Source: Legionella taurinensis
GTDB taxonomy: Bacteria; Pseudomonadota; Gammaproteobacteria; Legionellales; Legionellaceae
Reading direction: 5' to 3'
Assembly: GCF_900452865.1 (NCBI RefSeq)
Contig: NZ_UGOZ01000001.1
Coordinates: 2,683,501 to 2,747,500, forward strand
Length of the DNA: 64,000 nt
Shown here: one piece after another, positions 1-8,208 of the stretch
Numbering within the stretch: position 1 is the stretch's first letter
How the letters are laid out: the number at the start of each line of letters is the position of its first letter
Translations under genes and position numbers: made by a program
Notes under the pieces: model-generated
What the model was told of the DNA's origin: nothing
Databases searched by the model: none
The model's input: the letters and a program-made list of their open reading frames with translations, nothing else

Positions 1-79
1 ACGAGAGAGGGGAAGTCCGCGCACTAAATAGTTATTTTTCAATCGATTTGCTTTATTTTTTGCTATTGTCTATAACTCT

Positions 80-85
80 TATAAT
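80..85 (+). promoter_or_regulatory. candidate -10 element upstream of ispA
   Basis: A perfect TATAAT lies 20 bases upstream of the TTG start of the prenyl diphosphate synthase gene. No good -35 hexamer sits 16-18 bases further upstream, so this is a weak call that rests on the -10 match and its position alone. Confidence 0.3.
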
Positions 86-105
86 CTAATCCTGGAGCAA
101 CGATC

Positions 106-999
106 TTGGAGATCAAAAACTACATCACGGAATGCCAGGAAAGAGCCAATCTCGCCATTCAAAGCTACTTACCCTGCATCCAATCCTACCCGCCCGCGTT
201 GCACGAAGCCATGGCCTATTCTGTGTTAAATGGGGGAAAGCGCATTCGTGCGGCGTTTGTATACTCCATCGGCGAACTGTTTCACGGAGAAGAGGCCTTA
301 TTGGATGGATTGGCCGCCGTCATTGAAATAATCCACGCTTTTTCACTCATCCATGATGATCTGCCCGCGCTGGACAATGATGATTTGCGCCGCGGCAAAC
401 CAACCTGCCACAAAGTGTACGGTGAGGCGGTCGCCATTTTGGCTGGGGATGCCCTGCACACACTGGCATTTAACATTCTCGCTAATCTGGCATTTAACTA
501 CAAACAGTTAAAACCTGAGAACGGGTTAAAAATGATCGATATTCTAACTCAGGCCATCGGCTCAAGCGGCATGGTGGGCGGTGAAGTACTCGACCTGCAG
601 GCAGTCGATACTCACGTGACCGTTGACGATCTTGAAACCATTTACCGCATGAAAACAGGCTGCCTTATCAGCGCTGCTGTCGTTTTTGGCGCCTTAGCCA
701 GCACCGATGATTCGGATCTTCTTCATTTACTGCAGCAGTTTGGTTTGTTAATCGGAATCGCCTTTCAGATTCATGATGACATCATCGGCATTGAGTCCAG
801 TACAGCGATTCTTGGAAAATGCCAGGGCAATGATTTGAAACGGAACAAGCCCATCTATCCGGTGCTGACAGGCATTAACAAGGCTAAAAAAGCAGAAAAA
901 GCCTTTTATTGCAAAGCCTTGTCCTGCCTGGATCACATGCCTGTTCAGACTGATAAAGTCAGAGGCATTGCCGACTTTATACTGCAGCGCAATTATTAA
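106..999 (+). CDS. ispA: farnesyl diphosphate synthase (IspA-type polyprenyl synthetase)
   Basis: The 297-residue protein is a short-chain trans-prenyltransferase that condenses isopentenyl diphosphate with allylic diphosphates in the cytosol. The first Asp-rich motif DDLPALD (residues 84-90) has the two-residue insertion typical of bacterial farnesyl diphosphate synthases and is followed by NDDLRRGKPT. GGKRIR (43-48) binds isopentenyl diphosphate. The second Asp-rich region reads HDDIIG (223-228), so the third Asp of the usual DDxxD is Gly; the GKCQGNDLKRNKP stretch that follows is otherwise family-like. The start is TTG with TGGAG upstream; no ATG lies nearby in frame. The next gene follows after about a dozen bases, suggesting co-transcription. 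The family is clear; exact product chain length is inferred from the first motif. Confidence 0.9.
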   Translation: MEIKNYITECQERANLAIQSYLPCIQSYPPALHEAMAYSVLNGGKRIRAAFVYSIGELFHGEEALLDGLAAVIEIIHAFSLIHDDLPALDNDDLRRGKPTCHKVYGEAVAILAGDALHTLAFNILANLAFNYKQLKPENGLKMIDILTQAIGSSGMVGGEVLDLQAVDTHVTVDDLETIYRMKTGCLISAAVVFGALASTDDSDLLHLLQQFGLLIGIAFQIHDDIIGIESSTAILGKCQGNDLKRNKPIYPVLTGINKAKKAEKAFYCKALSCLDHMPVQTDKVRGIADFILQRNY

Positions 1000-1011
1000 G
1001 GACATTTGCCT

Positions 1012-1989
1012 ATGGATGACACGGATTTTCAAAAAAAAGTACACCATCACTTTCCTGAAGGCCTGACCGGGATGTTTACAGCTGGCTCGACACGAAGCAG
1101 TTATATTCTTGAACAGTCACAATCGTCTTCAACCACAGGCGACATTGACAATTTAGCCGACTACTTTAATTACTGCATCGAAAAACTGCACGCGCTTATG
1201 ACGATGTTTTTTAACCTGGGCGGAAAGTATTTCATCCTGCTGGGAATCATTTTCCCCAAGATTGAAGCACCCAATCGATCGCAGGAATACCAGGATAAAA
1301 TTTTTGCAGGTTACCGCCGCTTTTTAAATGACGACATGGCCAATTTTTTCATTGACAACAAAATAGACCCCTATTTTTTGAATATAGAATCCTGGCTTCA
1401 TCCTTATCTGCCTTCGGAAGTTCACGCACTGGCCCATCATTACCTGCAATTTAAAAACACGATTCCGCACCACCCCGATCATCGCAAAGTAATTTTTGAT
1501 TTGAGCGTTCAACCTCTCTATGCCATCTGGGATATCATGGCAAACCGGGATGACAATAAAGATCTATGGTTTAAAAGCCAGATCAAGGCAATTGAGGCAT
1601 CGGAACTGGGTTTGGAAATGACTTCTCAGTTTTTATTTGAGCAATGGGTTGAACAAAGCTGTGGGATTAAGATTCCCGCCCCGCATTTTTATTTAGCGAG
1701 CAGCTCCAGGGGCACATTAAAATTCGTGACGTCCCTGCCATCCATCCATTCGTTCTCTCATTACATCAAGCTTTTCTTTACGCCATACCCTGTGTTTTGG
1801 ATGCAACAAGCCACGCTGAAACGAATCATTGAGGAAATCATGTGCCCCAAAACGGCCACAGCAAAAGGAGTGGATTATCGTGGTGCGTATTCAAAAGAAC
1901 AATTGCAATCCGAATACGAGCGCATTAAAAAATTAGCAGAAGATCCTGAATCGACTCTGGGACTTTCGCGATGCTTTGGTAACCATTGA
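1012..1989 (+). CDS. unknown protein co-transcribed with ispA
   Basis: This 325-residue protein matches no family I recognise. The ATG at 1012 is preferred over an in-frame TTG at 1006 because AAGGA at 998-1002 is correctly spaced from the ATG. It looks soluble and mostly helical, with aromatic-rich segments, a hydrophobic stretch around residues 62-82 (FNLGGKYFILLGIIF) and no signal peptide. A DDNKD sequence (about residues 180-184) resembles the DDxxD metal motif of class I terpene synthases, and the gene directly follows a prenyl diphosphate synthase. No clear NSE/DTE triad is visible downstream, so a terpene-related role is only a guess. A secreted effector is an equally open possibility. 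Confidence 0.75.
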   Translation: MDDTDFQKKVHHHFPEGLTGMFTAGSTRSSYILEQSQSSSTTGDIDNLADYFNYCIEKLHALMTMFFNLGGKYFILLGIIFPKIEAPNRSQEYQDKIFAGYRRFLNDDMANFFIDNKIDPYFLNIESWLHPYLPSEVHALAHHYLQFKNTIPHHPDHRKVIFDLSVQPLYAIWDIMANRDDNKDLWFKSQIKAIEASELGLEMTSQFLFEQWVEQSCGIKIPAPHFYLASSSRGTLKFVTSLPSIHSFSHYIKLFFTPYPVFWMQQATLKRIIEEIMCPKTATAKGVDYRGAYSKEQLQSEYERIKKLAEDPESTLGLSRCFGNH

Positions 1990-2108
1990 TTTTTGCTGAA
2001 TAGCGAAATGGCCTATCATGGCCCTCATTGTAAAACCCACACCCTGACAGAACAATATATCACCACACGGTCTATACTTTACCCAGGTATTAGCAAACGA
2101 GGTAAGTC

Positions 2109-2288
2109 ATGAAACAGCACAAAACGCCCAAGAAAAAAACTAAAACATTGTCCAAAGAGGACTTAAATCAAGTCTCTGGCGGTAACCGTCAACCCAATTT
2201 CGGCACTCAGGTCAGAGAGGGCTTCGAGAGAATGGTTCCCGATGTTGACAGAATCATTGACCATTTCAACAACAAACGCAACCGATAA
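2109..2288 (+). CDS. short peptide with double-glycine (GG) leader, bacteriocin-like precursor candidate
   Basis: A 59-codon reading frame starts at ATG 2109 with GAGG six bases upstream. The N-terminal part is very Lys-rich and then reads LSKEDLNQVSGG, with the Gly pair at residues 24-25. This matches the classic double-glycine leader pattern (LSxxEL..VSGG) cut by C39-peptidase-containing ABC transporters. The remaining 34 residues form a hydrophilic amphipathic core with alternating charges. Such leaders are found on class II bacteriocins, microcins and signalling peptides. No processing transporter or immunity gene is adjacent, so export would depend on genes elsewhere. The short length makes the call moderate; the leader motif and ribosome-binding site are what support it. 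Confidence 0.6.
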   Translation: MKQHKTPKKKTKTLSKEDLNQVSGGNRQPNFGTQVREGFERMVPDVDRIIDHFNNKRNR

Positions 2289-2353
2289 GCATTGACTCGA
2301 TTGAAGCTGCAGGGAAACCACGTCCCTGCGGCCATATCTTTTTGTCATAGAAA

Positions 2354-2383
2354 TTGACAAGAACGCCTGGTTTTCGCTAGCAT
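2354..2383 (+). promoter_or_regulatory. candidate promoter of the zinc-ribbon/Nudix pair
   Basis: A perfect TTGACA at 2354-2359 is followed after 18 bases by TAGCAT at 2378-2383. Transcription from here would give a leader of about 105 bases before the ATG at 2497, containing the inverted repeat described separately. Confidence 0.45.
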
Positions 2384-2407
2384 CATGCTTCCCGTAGAGG
2401 CTGGTGA

Positions 2408-2440
2408 TTACAACTATTCTCGATCCTTCCCGAGTTGTAA
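2408..2440 (+). repeat. 8-bp perfect inverted repeat in the leader of the zinc-ribbon gene
   Basis: TTACAACT at 2408-2415 pairs with AGTTGTAA at 2433-2440 around a 17-base loop. It lies between a good promoter and the start codon at 2497. It could be an RNA hairpin with a regulatory role or an operator; I recognise no known riboswitch in it. Confidence 0.4.
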
Positions 2441-2496
2441 CGACAATCCTTCCTTAGGGCGAGGGGTACTTTAAATGGATTTCTTAAGGTATCTCT

Positions 2497-3408
2497 ATGT
2501 TCAAAGCCGCTTCAACCCCCACGTTGTCAATCAATCTTGATGAGTATCCCGGAGGCGTGGCCGCCTGGGGAGCCTTACCGGCTGTCTTTGACAGTTACAA
2601 TCAGGGCTTCGACCGCGGTGTTCACCTGCATGCCCGCCGCACCGATCCCGGCAAAAAACAAATCGACCAATCCTTTGCCGAAGTGGAGGTCTGCTGGGAA
2701 GATAAGCGGTTACTCTTGACGGAAGAAAGCGCGGTCCATTTTACCTTAAGTTCAATATTTAATTTCCCAATGCTTAGTCTCGATTGCAACCACTGCGGCC
2801 GGGAATTACTGGACACGGGAATGTCGGCGGTGATTCCATCCTTCGATCACTACTGCCGTTACTGTGGCGAGCTTACCCAGAGCGAACAACGCTGCGCCGT
2901 CAATCCCATTCTGCGATTTAAGCATTACCTGGGTGATGGTCAGGTCAAACGGCCGGTAGTCATTCCCTCGCGTCAAATCATTCTTGATGCCGATAGTTAT
3001 CCTGGCGGCTTCCAGATTTGGGGTTCTAATCCCTCCATTCTCTGGACAGCGAAACGGCAGGAAGAAAGCGCCATCCATGTGCATGCCTACGACAAACGGG
3101 GTAAGCGCATTGTCGACAACACTTATGGCACCGTGTGGGTGATGGGTCAGTTGCTGGACATTGAGATGGTCCGGGTTCTGCAGATTCAGCAGGCCCTGCC
3201 CCCTTTACAAGGCTATTTGAAAAGTTATCATTGCCCTCGGTGCAATCATCCGCATTTCGATCAGGCGCTTTTGGCCGTCATACCGCATCAGGAGCATGCC
3301 TGTGACCAATGCCATACCGTCTTTAGCACCCCAAGAGCCATCAGTAATCCTGCGCTGGCGCTGTTAAAACAACTCGCCGCAGCCACCCGGGAGGTCTGCC
3401 ATGACTAA
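2497..3408 (+). CDS. tandemly duplicated zinc-ribbon protein
   Basis: The 303-residue protein consists of two copies of the same module of about 145 residues. Each copy begins with YPGG and a W-G pair (around residues 17-25 and 168-176), continues with a beta-rich segment containing H-x-HA, and ends with a four-cysteine zinc ribbon: CxxC at 97/100 with CxxC at 120/123, and CxxC at 246/249 with CxxC at 269/272. No catalytic motif is evident, so a nucleic-acid or protein-binding role is likely but unproven. The gene overlaps the following Nudix gene by eight bases, so the two are translationally coupled. I do not recognise a named family. Confidence 0.8.
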   Translation: MFKAASTPTLSINLDEYPGGVAAWGALPAVFDSYNQGFDRGVHLHARRTDPGKKQIDQSFAEVEVCWEDKRLLLTEESAVHFTLSSIFNFPMLSLDCNHCGRELLDTGMSAVIPSFDHYCRYCGELTQSEQRCAVNPILRFKHYLGDGQVKRPVVIPSRQIILDADSYPGGFQIWGSNPSILWTAKRQEESAIHVHAYDKRGKRIVDNTYGTVWVMGQLLDIEMVRVLQIQQALPPLQGYLKSYHCPRCNHPHFDQALLAVIPHQEHACDQCHTVFSTPRAISNPALALLKQLAAATREVCHD

Positions 3409-3823
3409 GGTGTTACAACCCACGATAATAAAAGCCGGCGCCTTGATTCTCGACGCCAATCACCGCGTCCTTGCTGTTCATAAGCGCGGCAAACCACCCA
3501 TGGAATTGATAGTCCCGGGGGGGAAAATCGAGACGGGAGAGACTGATGAGCAGGCTTTGCGACGCGAGTTGCAGGAAGAATTACAGGTGGAACTGCTCGC
3601 TGCCACTCTGTTTGGTCATTTTCAAGCCAAAGCCATTTATGAAGACGCCTTACTGATAATGCGTGTTTATCGGGTTAGCATTCAGGGCATCCCCTCACCC
3701 GGACAGGAAATCGATGAATTAGTCTGGCTTGATGCCAATTACCCAACCAGCGGTTATCAATTTGCCTCTATTTTAGGACAACAGATTTTACCTCGACTTT
3801 TCCCTGAAACCGCGGATCTCTGA
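3401..3823 (+). CDS. Nudix hydrolase
   Basis: A 140-residue single-domain Nudix protein. The Nudix box is complete: GGKIETGE followed by seven residues and REL-Q-EEL (about residues 41-62), giving the metal-binding Glu residues. Members hydrolyse nucleoside diphosphates linked to another moiety, such as oxidised nucleotides, sugars or cofactors; substrate cannot be read from the sequence. The start overlaps the end of the duplicated zinc-ribbon gene by eight bases, so both are probably made together. Size and motif spacing are ordinary for MutT-like enzymes. Confidence 0.88.
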   Translation: MTKVLQPTIIKAGALILDANHRVLAVHKRGKPPMELIVPGGKIETGETDEQALRRELQEELQVELLAATLFGHFQAKAIYEDALLIMRVYRVSIQGIPSPGQEIDELVWLDANYPTSGYQFASILGQQILPRLFPETADL

Positions 3824-3873
3824 GTCAATATATTGCTCTATAATTAAACCATGTGTTTTTTTAATAAATCCAA

Positions 3874-6513
3874 ATGACCCTTATTTTAGAGCAATTTCTT
3901 AAAGGCGGTAAAAATGAGCGTGTTTTGGTCACTGAGGATGCCCCCAAAGGCCGAAAACCGCAAAATTTTGAGGAATATTTACAGGTTTTAAACTTTATTT
4001 CCGCCATCCGTGAAGAAGGCAGCCAGAAATCAGCGACCGAATTGGTTAAGCAGTTGGCGGTTAAAATTTTAACCGAATATAAAAAAGAACTTGAACGAAC
4101 CAGCGCCCAATGGAACCACCCCCGGAATCCGCAACTGTTCGTTATCGCCAAGAAACTTGAAGCCATTGCCTACCTGGTGGGAGACAAACTGGTCGATGAT
4201 GTTTTTTTTGAGGACAAGGATAAAGCGACTCAGGGTTTTTCTTTCGCCTTGCTGAGGCGGATTCACCGCGAAAAGAAATCCTATGAAGGGGATAACTTTC
4301 TGGCTCGGGAACAGGAGGGCCTTAAGTTTGCTCATTTCGATCGCCATAAACTCGCCGTGCAGTTGATGCTGCGGGTTTTATCACCCCGCTACATTAATCA
4401 GAGCAATGACCAGGTCTGCGGCGTCAACAGCTTTGTCCATAACATCGCCTTAATGAACCCGCTGGTGTATGTCAAAATGGTGGATCAATTGGTCACCCGC
4501 GGTGAATTTGATTTCAGCACCCTGTTTAAACAGCACGGCGACTTCAAGGTTCAAATTACGGAAACCGCTATTTTTGAAAAGGCGGAAGAAACCGGCCATG
4601 ACGGTATCCAGGATGCTGACCACATCATTTTAAACGGCATTCGCTCCTCACAAAATATTTTACACACTTACCGCAGCGAAGGCCCTGAATTCATCAAGCA
4701 GATTTTCGGCGTCAGCATGCCCAATGAATTGAAGCGCTGGATGAAAGCCTCAGGCTACACCAATGTTCATACCCTGTCTTTATCCACAGAGGACTCGTTT
4801 GCGCAATTGCAATTGTTGATGGCTGATGGTTGCAGCGTGGCTTTTCTGGGGACCGGCACCCTGGCCCAGATTATTCTTGGGCAAACCAGCGCTGAAGAAG
4901 CAGGCAAGCCCGGGGCTCTGGCACAAAAACTTGATGGCCATTTTTTTGTCATTAATCAGATTCAATACGACAAAACAACCCAGGAAGTGCAACTGAAGAT
5001 CATGACCTGGGGGGAAGAACAAACCGTCACATTACCCTTGAACGTCTGGCAGCAATACCAGGGCCAGGCCACGGCGTTTGTTGGCAAAAATCCTTACATG
5101 ACGTCGCTTTTTCGCAATAAAATACGTCAATCGGTGAGTGAAGGAGACCAACCTTATTTTACTGCTGAATCCTACTGCCTGTTCATCCACCAGTTACTGT
5201 CCAACCCGGAGGCTACGTCTTTATCCAAAGCGCATCGCCAGCAGATTATTGCAACATTGCATAAAGCCTACCGGCATGATCAAGGAAAAACCTGGCTTGA
5301 GGCCGCTGTCGAGCTCAGGGATTATATCCAGGCCCTGCCGCCGGAAGAGCAAAAGGGCATGCCGTTGAATGCGGCTATTCTGGACATGGCGCTTTTTACC
5401 GAGGTCAGTTCACTGAATGACGCCTTAAACGCCAAAGCCTATTGCTTTTATGTCAACAAACGGCTTGACCATTTTCCCGACACATTGCGGTCAAGAATTT
5501 CGATAAGGCTGAATCAGGTGAATGCAGAATCCCCAAGCGATTGGGGAGAAGCGGCCTTAGCCATCCGCGATTTAATCAGGGAAGAAGAGGCCCGTGCTTT
5601 CTGTAGGGCGGCCGAGAGGACGCTTGAACCCTTCAAAGACGACATTGAAGCCATTTTAGTCTCCAGTAAAACCTGGGTGGAGGCTGAATTTAACATCCGA
5701 GGTTTGTTTTTTCATAACAATAAAGAATACCAAGCCCAACTGCCAGCCAAGGTCAAATACTTAGAGGTTCCAGCCAAGGACATCTTACTCGCTGAGGCTT
5801 CGCTTTCTGCCAATGACGAGAAAATCCGCTGGCTTGAGTACCTTCGCGCCCAACACGACCATGTCGAAATAAGACGGCAACTGCTGACCTTGTACATTGC
5901 AGAGAAAAAATGGTCCAGAGCCCTGGTGATGTTTGATCATGTGGATAATTCCATGGATAAAGCACTCCTTTGCCATGCCTTAAGAAAGGCGATGCCAGGC
6001 GGGCAATCGCTGACATCCACTCAGCCTGCCCCTGAAAAACCCGCTGCGTCCATCGCCTGGCCCTTAGTCGGATTCACCGCGGCCGGTTTGATCGGCGGCG
6101 CCTTGACCGGACTTGGCATCGCCGGCGGTTTGGGCAGCGCCCTGGCAACCGCTGCGTTAGCAGGCCCGGTCGGTTGGGCTCTCGTCGGTGTTGCCGCCCT
6201 GCTGGCCATCGGTTCCCTTGTTCTGGGTCTGGTCACGCTGAAAGGCAATACCTCTGATCCCTCCCCATCACCGCAATCCGATCCCAGCCTGGATAAACTG
6301 GAAGAACTGGCCATGAATGGCGCACCCTGTCAACTGGTAAGCCAGTTGGAGGTTAAACCAGAGGCCATCGGCCAATCCCTGCAGGAAGACGAACTGGGTG
6401 CCGGGCAGGACGCGGAAGAGAGCCTTGACCTGGCACAAGCGCTTGCTGAGGATTTTTCCGAGGAGGAAAACCACTCCGGAATGGGTTATGAACAGCAATC
6501 GCTTCAGCAATAA
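3874..6513 (+). CDS. large membrane-anchored protein, possible cysteine-protease-like effector
   Basis: The 879-residue protein has no family I can name. Residues 171-190 contain Q176 and C182 with a papain-like Q-x5-C spacing, followed by GVNSF. Much later DGHFFVIN places H356, and TWG follows at 378-380, comparable in order to the Cys-His-Asn/Asp arrangement of papain-fold proteases. This is inference from motif order only. Residues about 550-710 are charged and helical. Around 726-790 lies a Gly/Ala-rich hydrophobic hairpin able to form two membrane helices. The last 80 residues are acidic and end in a Glu-rich EEEN segment plus a polar tail, a pattern often seen in Dot/Icm substrates. A secreted membrane-active effector is plausible. 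Confidence 0.75.
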   Translation: MTLILEQFLKGGKNERVLVTEDAPKGRKPQNFEEYLQVLNFISAIREEGSQKSATELVKQLAVKILTEYKKELERTSAQWNHPRNPQLFVIAKKLEAIAYLVGDKLVDDVFFEDKDKATQGFSFALLRRIHREKKSYEGDNFLAREQEGLKFAHFDRHKLAVQLMLRVLSPRYINQSNDQVCGVNSFVHNIALMNPLVYVKMVDQLVTRGEFDFSTLFKQHGDFKVQITETAIFEKAEETGHDGIQDADHIILNGIRSSQNILHTYRSEGPEFIKQIFGVSMPNELKRWMKASGYTNVHTLSLSTEDSFAQLQLLMADGCSVAFLGTGTLAQIILGQTSAEEAGKPGALAQKLDGHFFVINQIQYDKTTQEVQLKIMTWGEEQTVTLPLNVWQQYQGQATAFVGKNPYMTSLFRNKIRQSVSEGDQPYFTAESYCLFIHQLLSNPEATSLSKAHRQQIIATLHKAYRHDQGKTWLEAAVELRDYIQALPPEEQKGMPLNAAILDMALFTEVSSLNDALNAKAYCFYVNKRLDHFPDTLRSRISIRLNQVNAESPSDWGEAALAIRDLIREEEARAFCRAAERTLEPFKDDIEAILVSSKTWVEAEFNIRGLFFHNNKEYQAQLPAKVKYLEVPAKDILLAEASLSANDEKIRWLEYLRAQHDHVEIRRQLLTLYIAEKKWSRALVMFDHVDNSMDKALLCHALRKAMPGGQSLTSTQPAPEKPAASIAWPLVGFTAAGLIGGALTGLGIAGGLGSALATAALAGPVGWALVGVAALLAIGSLVLGLVTLKGNTSDPSPSPQSDPSLDKLEELAMNGAPCQLVSQLEVKPEAIGQSLQEDELGAGQDAEESLDLAQALAEDFSEEENHSGMGYEQQSLQQ

Positions 6514-6676
6514 AACTTTACTTTAAGTCGAAAAAAATCAAGGTATAATGGTCCTCCCATTGTCCTTATTTTGCATGAAAAAGCGGCAATAACAGGCTGT
6601 TGAGCAGGACGTTCAGACCTTGGTTATCCTGTAGTCGCTTGATTCGGCATTCATCACCCTAAAGCAGCAAATCGGC

Positions 6677-7573
6677 ATGACTTTACCGGAACAAATCAAA
6701 CACCTCCTCCCTCAGGATAAACCCCGGGAAACCATTGTGCTGATTAATCAACTCAGTCAGCAGGAACTTGAAACCCGGGCTCAGGGCAATGACGATTATT
6801 TATTTGATTTTGCCGTTCGCCACAGCCGTAATCCCCAGGTACTCCATGCCCTCATTGCCCGCTATGCCAGCCTTGTCGGTAACAAACGCTTAAAGCCATT
6901 AACCCTCGATTGCCACTCCTCTTTTTCTAATCACCTTGATGAAGCGTTCATTATGGGGAAGCTGCCCATCCTGCGGCACGGATCATTAACGCAATACAAA
7001 AACCTGATGAATCTGCAAAAAACCATTTATTGCCACCGGTTAATGGACGAGATAAAAAAACTGTCGCTTTATGGCGCCAAACTGCTCCTTGAAGTGCTGA
7101 AGCCTGCGCAAAAACAGGTGATTGAACAGGCCATTATTCAGTATGAAAAAATGCTTATCGATTACAAGGATTTCAACGCCATACTGAGTGCCAGCGAGCC
7201 GCTGGACAGGGCCGCAGAAACCTTTAAAAAAGCAGCGGTTATCCAGAAAATGGCATTTCAATTAGTGAGCCTCACCTATCAGTTCCTTGGCAACGATCAA
7301 TGCGCCTTAATTAGTTATCAAGACGCCGCCAAAGACATACTCGATTCCCACCCAGCCATTATACGAACCTGTCGAGGCCTCGGAAAAATAATAACGGACA
7401 TTGGCAACGCCATTGCCTATTACACTGGCCTTGGTCTGCTGGTCTCCTTTTCGCAGGGAAAAGTTCAGGAATTTAAAACCGGCCGCTGGACCTTGTTTGC
7501 CGTCAAATCAAAAACCCAGCAGCAACAGGAAATGATCCTCGACCTGCTTGAAACCTTCCCTCCGCTCCTCTGA
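6677..7573 (+). CDS. unknown helical protein, effector candidate
   Basis: A 298-residue protein without recognisable domains. It is predominantly helical and basic, without a signal peptide. A moderately hydrophobic segment around residues 235-260 (IGNAIAYYTGLGLLVSF) could contact a membrane. The C-terminus is a Gln-rich helix followed by a short hydrophobic end. It lies between the large putative membrane protein and the R-SNARE-like gene, in a stretch with separate transcription signals rather than an operon. This neighbourhood makes a host-directed role imaginable, but nothing in the sequence proves it. The reading frame, codon use and lack of competing frames support a real gene. Confidence 0.7.
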   Translation: MTLPEQIKHLLPQDKPRETIVLINQLSQQELETRAQGNDDYLFDFAVRHSRNPQVLHALIARYASLVGNKRLKPLTLDCHSSFSNHLDEAFIMGKLPILRHGSLTQYKNLMNLQKTIYCHRLMDEIKKLSLYGAKLLLEVLKPAQKQVIEQAIIQYEKMLIDYKDFNAILSASEPLDRAAETFKKAAVIQKMAFQLVSLTYQFLGNDQCALISYQDAAKDILDSHPAIIRTCRGLGKIITDIGNAIAYYTGLGLLVSFSQGKVQEFKTGRWTLFAVKSKTQQQQEMILDLLETFPPLL

Positions 7574-7597
7574 ACATTGGTTTTTAAGATAAACATT

Positions 7598-7625
7598 TTG
7601 TCAATTTATTTGCTTTTATGATAAT
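7598..7625 (+). promoter_or_regulatory. candidate promoter of the R-SNARE-like gene
   Basis: TTGTCA at 7598-7603 is followed after 16 bases by GATAAT at 7620-7625. A strong GGGAGAG ribosome-binding site at 7641-7647 precedes the ATG at 7655. The gene therefore appears to have its own promoter. Confidence 0.45.
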
Positions 7626-7654
7626 TTAGAAAAAAACTCAGGGAGAGCCCAGAA

Positions 7655-8197
7655 ATGAAATGCTATGCAATCATCACTCGTTTTGAAGGTGAAAAAGCCA
7701 CGCTTCACATTCCAACGAACCGAATCATGCTTTCCCTGATGGCAACCCAGATCAAAAAACAGGTGGCGAAGCTTGAGGAAATAGGCGAAGCCTTAGAGCC
7801 CGGGAAATATTACTCCCACACCTTGGGCGAGATGAAAATCTACGGATTTAAGCTGGGCGAGAATTATTGGGCCATCGCCTGCGACAGTGAAATCACTCTG
7901 GAACAACAACGCACCCTGACCATTAATTTGCTCTTCCATAAATGCGCCCTTCAGGATGTCGCCCAAGATCCCGATCAATTCATCGACAAAGCGCACGATC
8001 CCAAAATTAAAAAAGTCCAGAAAGAACTGGATGAAACCCACGCCGTCTTGCTCGAAGCATTCCAAAAAATGGAACTCCGCGGGGAAAAATTAAGCGAGTT
8101 AGTGGATAAAACAGAAGGGTTGAGTCAGTTATCTTTCGCCTTTAAGGAAGAGAGCGAACGCTTAAACCGCTGCTGGCCGTCCTGCACGCTCATTTAG
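7655..8197 (+). CDS. Ykt6-like longin R-SNARE with C-terminal CaaX box
   Basis: The 180-residue protein has the architecture of eukaryotic Ykt6, a prenylated R-SNARE acting in ER-Golgi, vacuolar and autophagic fusion. Residues 1-110 fit a longin domain: [12 protein letters not shown] opens like Ykt6 and [16 protein letters not shown] matches the central strands. From about residue 115 comes an R-SNARE coiled coil containing VQKELDET and [15 protein letters not shown], with R142 where the zero-layer arginine belongs. There is no membrane helix. The protein ends CTLI, a CaaX prenylation box (Cys177), with Cys173 as a possible palmitoylation site, paralleling the double-lipid tail of Ykt6. Bacteria do not prenylate CaaX proteins, so this implies action inside a eukaryotic host, presumably after type IV secretion. 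rdgB begins 11 bases downstream. Identity to Ykt6 is recalled, not aligned. Confidence 0.88.
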   Translation: MKCYAIITRFEGEKATLHIPTNRIMLSLMATQIKKQVAKLEEIGEALEPGKYYSHTLGEMKIYGFKLGENYWAIACDSEITLEQQRTLTINLLFHKCALQDVAQDPDQFIDKAHDPKIKKVQKELDETHAVLLEAFQKMELRGEKLSELVDKTEGLSQLSFAFKEESERLNRCWPSCTLI

Positions 8198-8208
8198 GGC
8201 CCTGCGTC

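Noticed and set aside
2320..2496. Possible known riboswitch in the leader of the zinc-ribbon gene
   Set aside because: Only one inverted repeat is clear; no conserved core of a known riboswitch class could be recognised.
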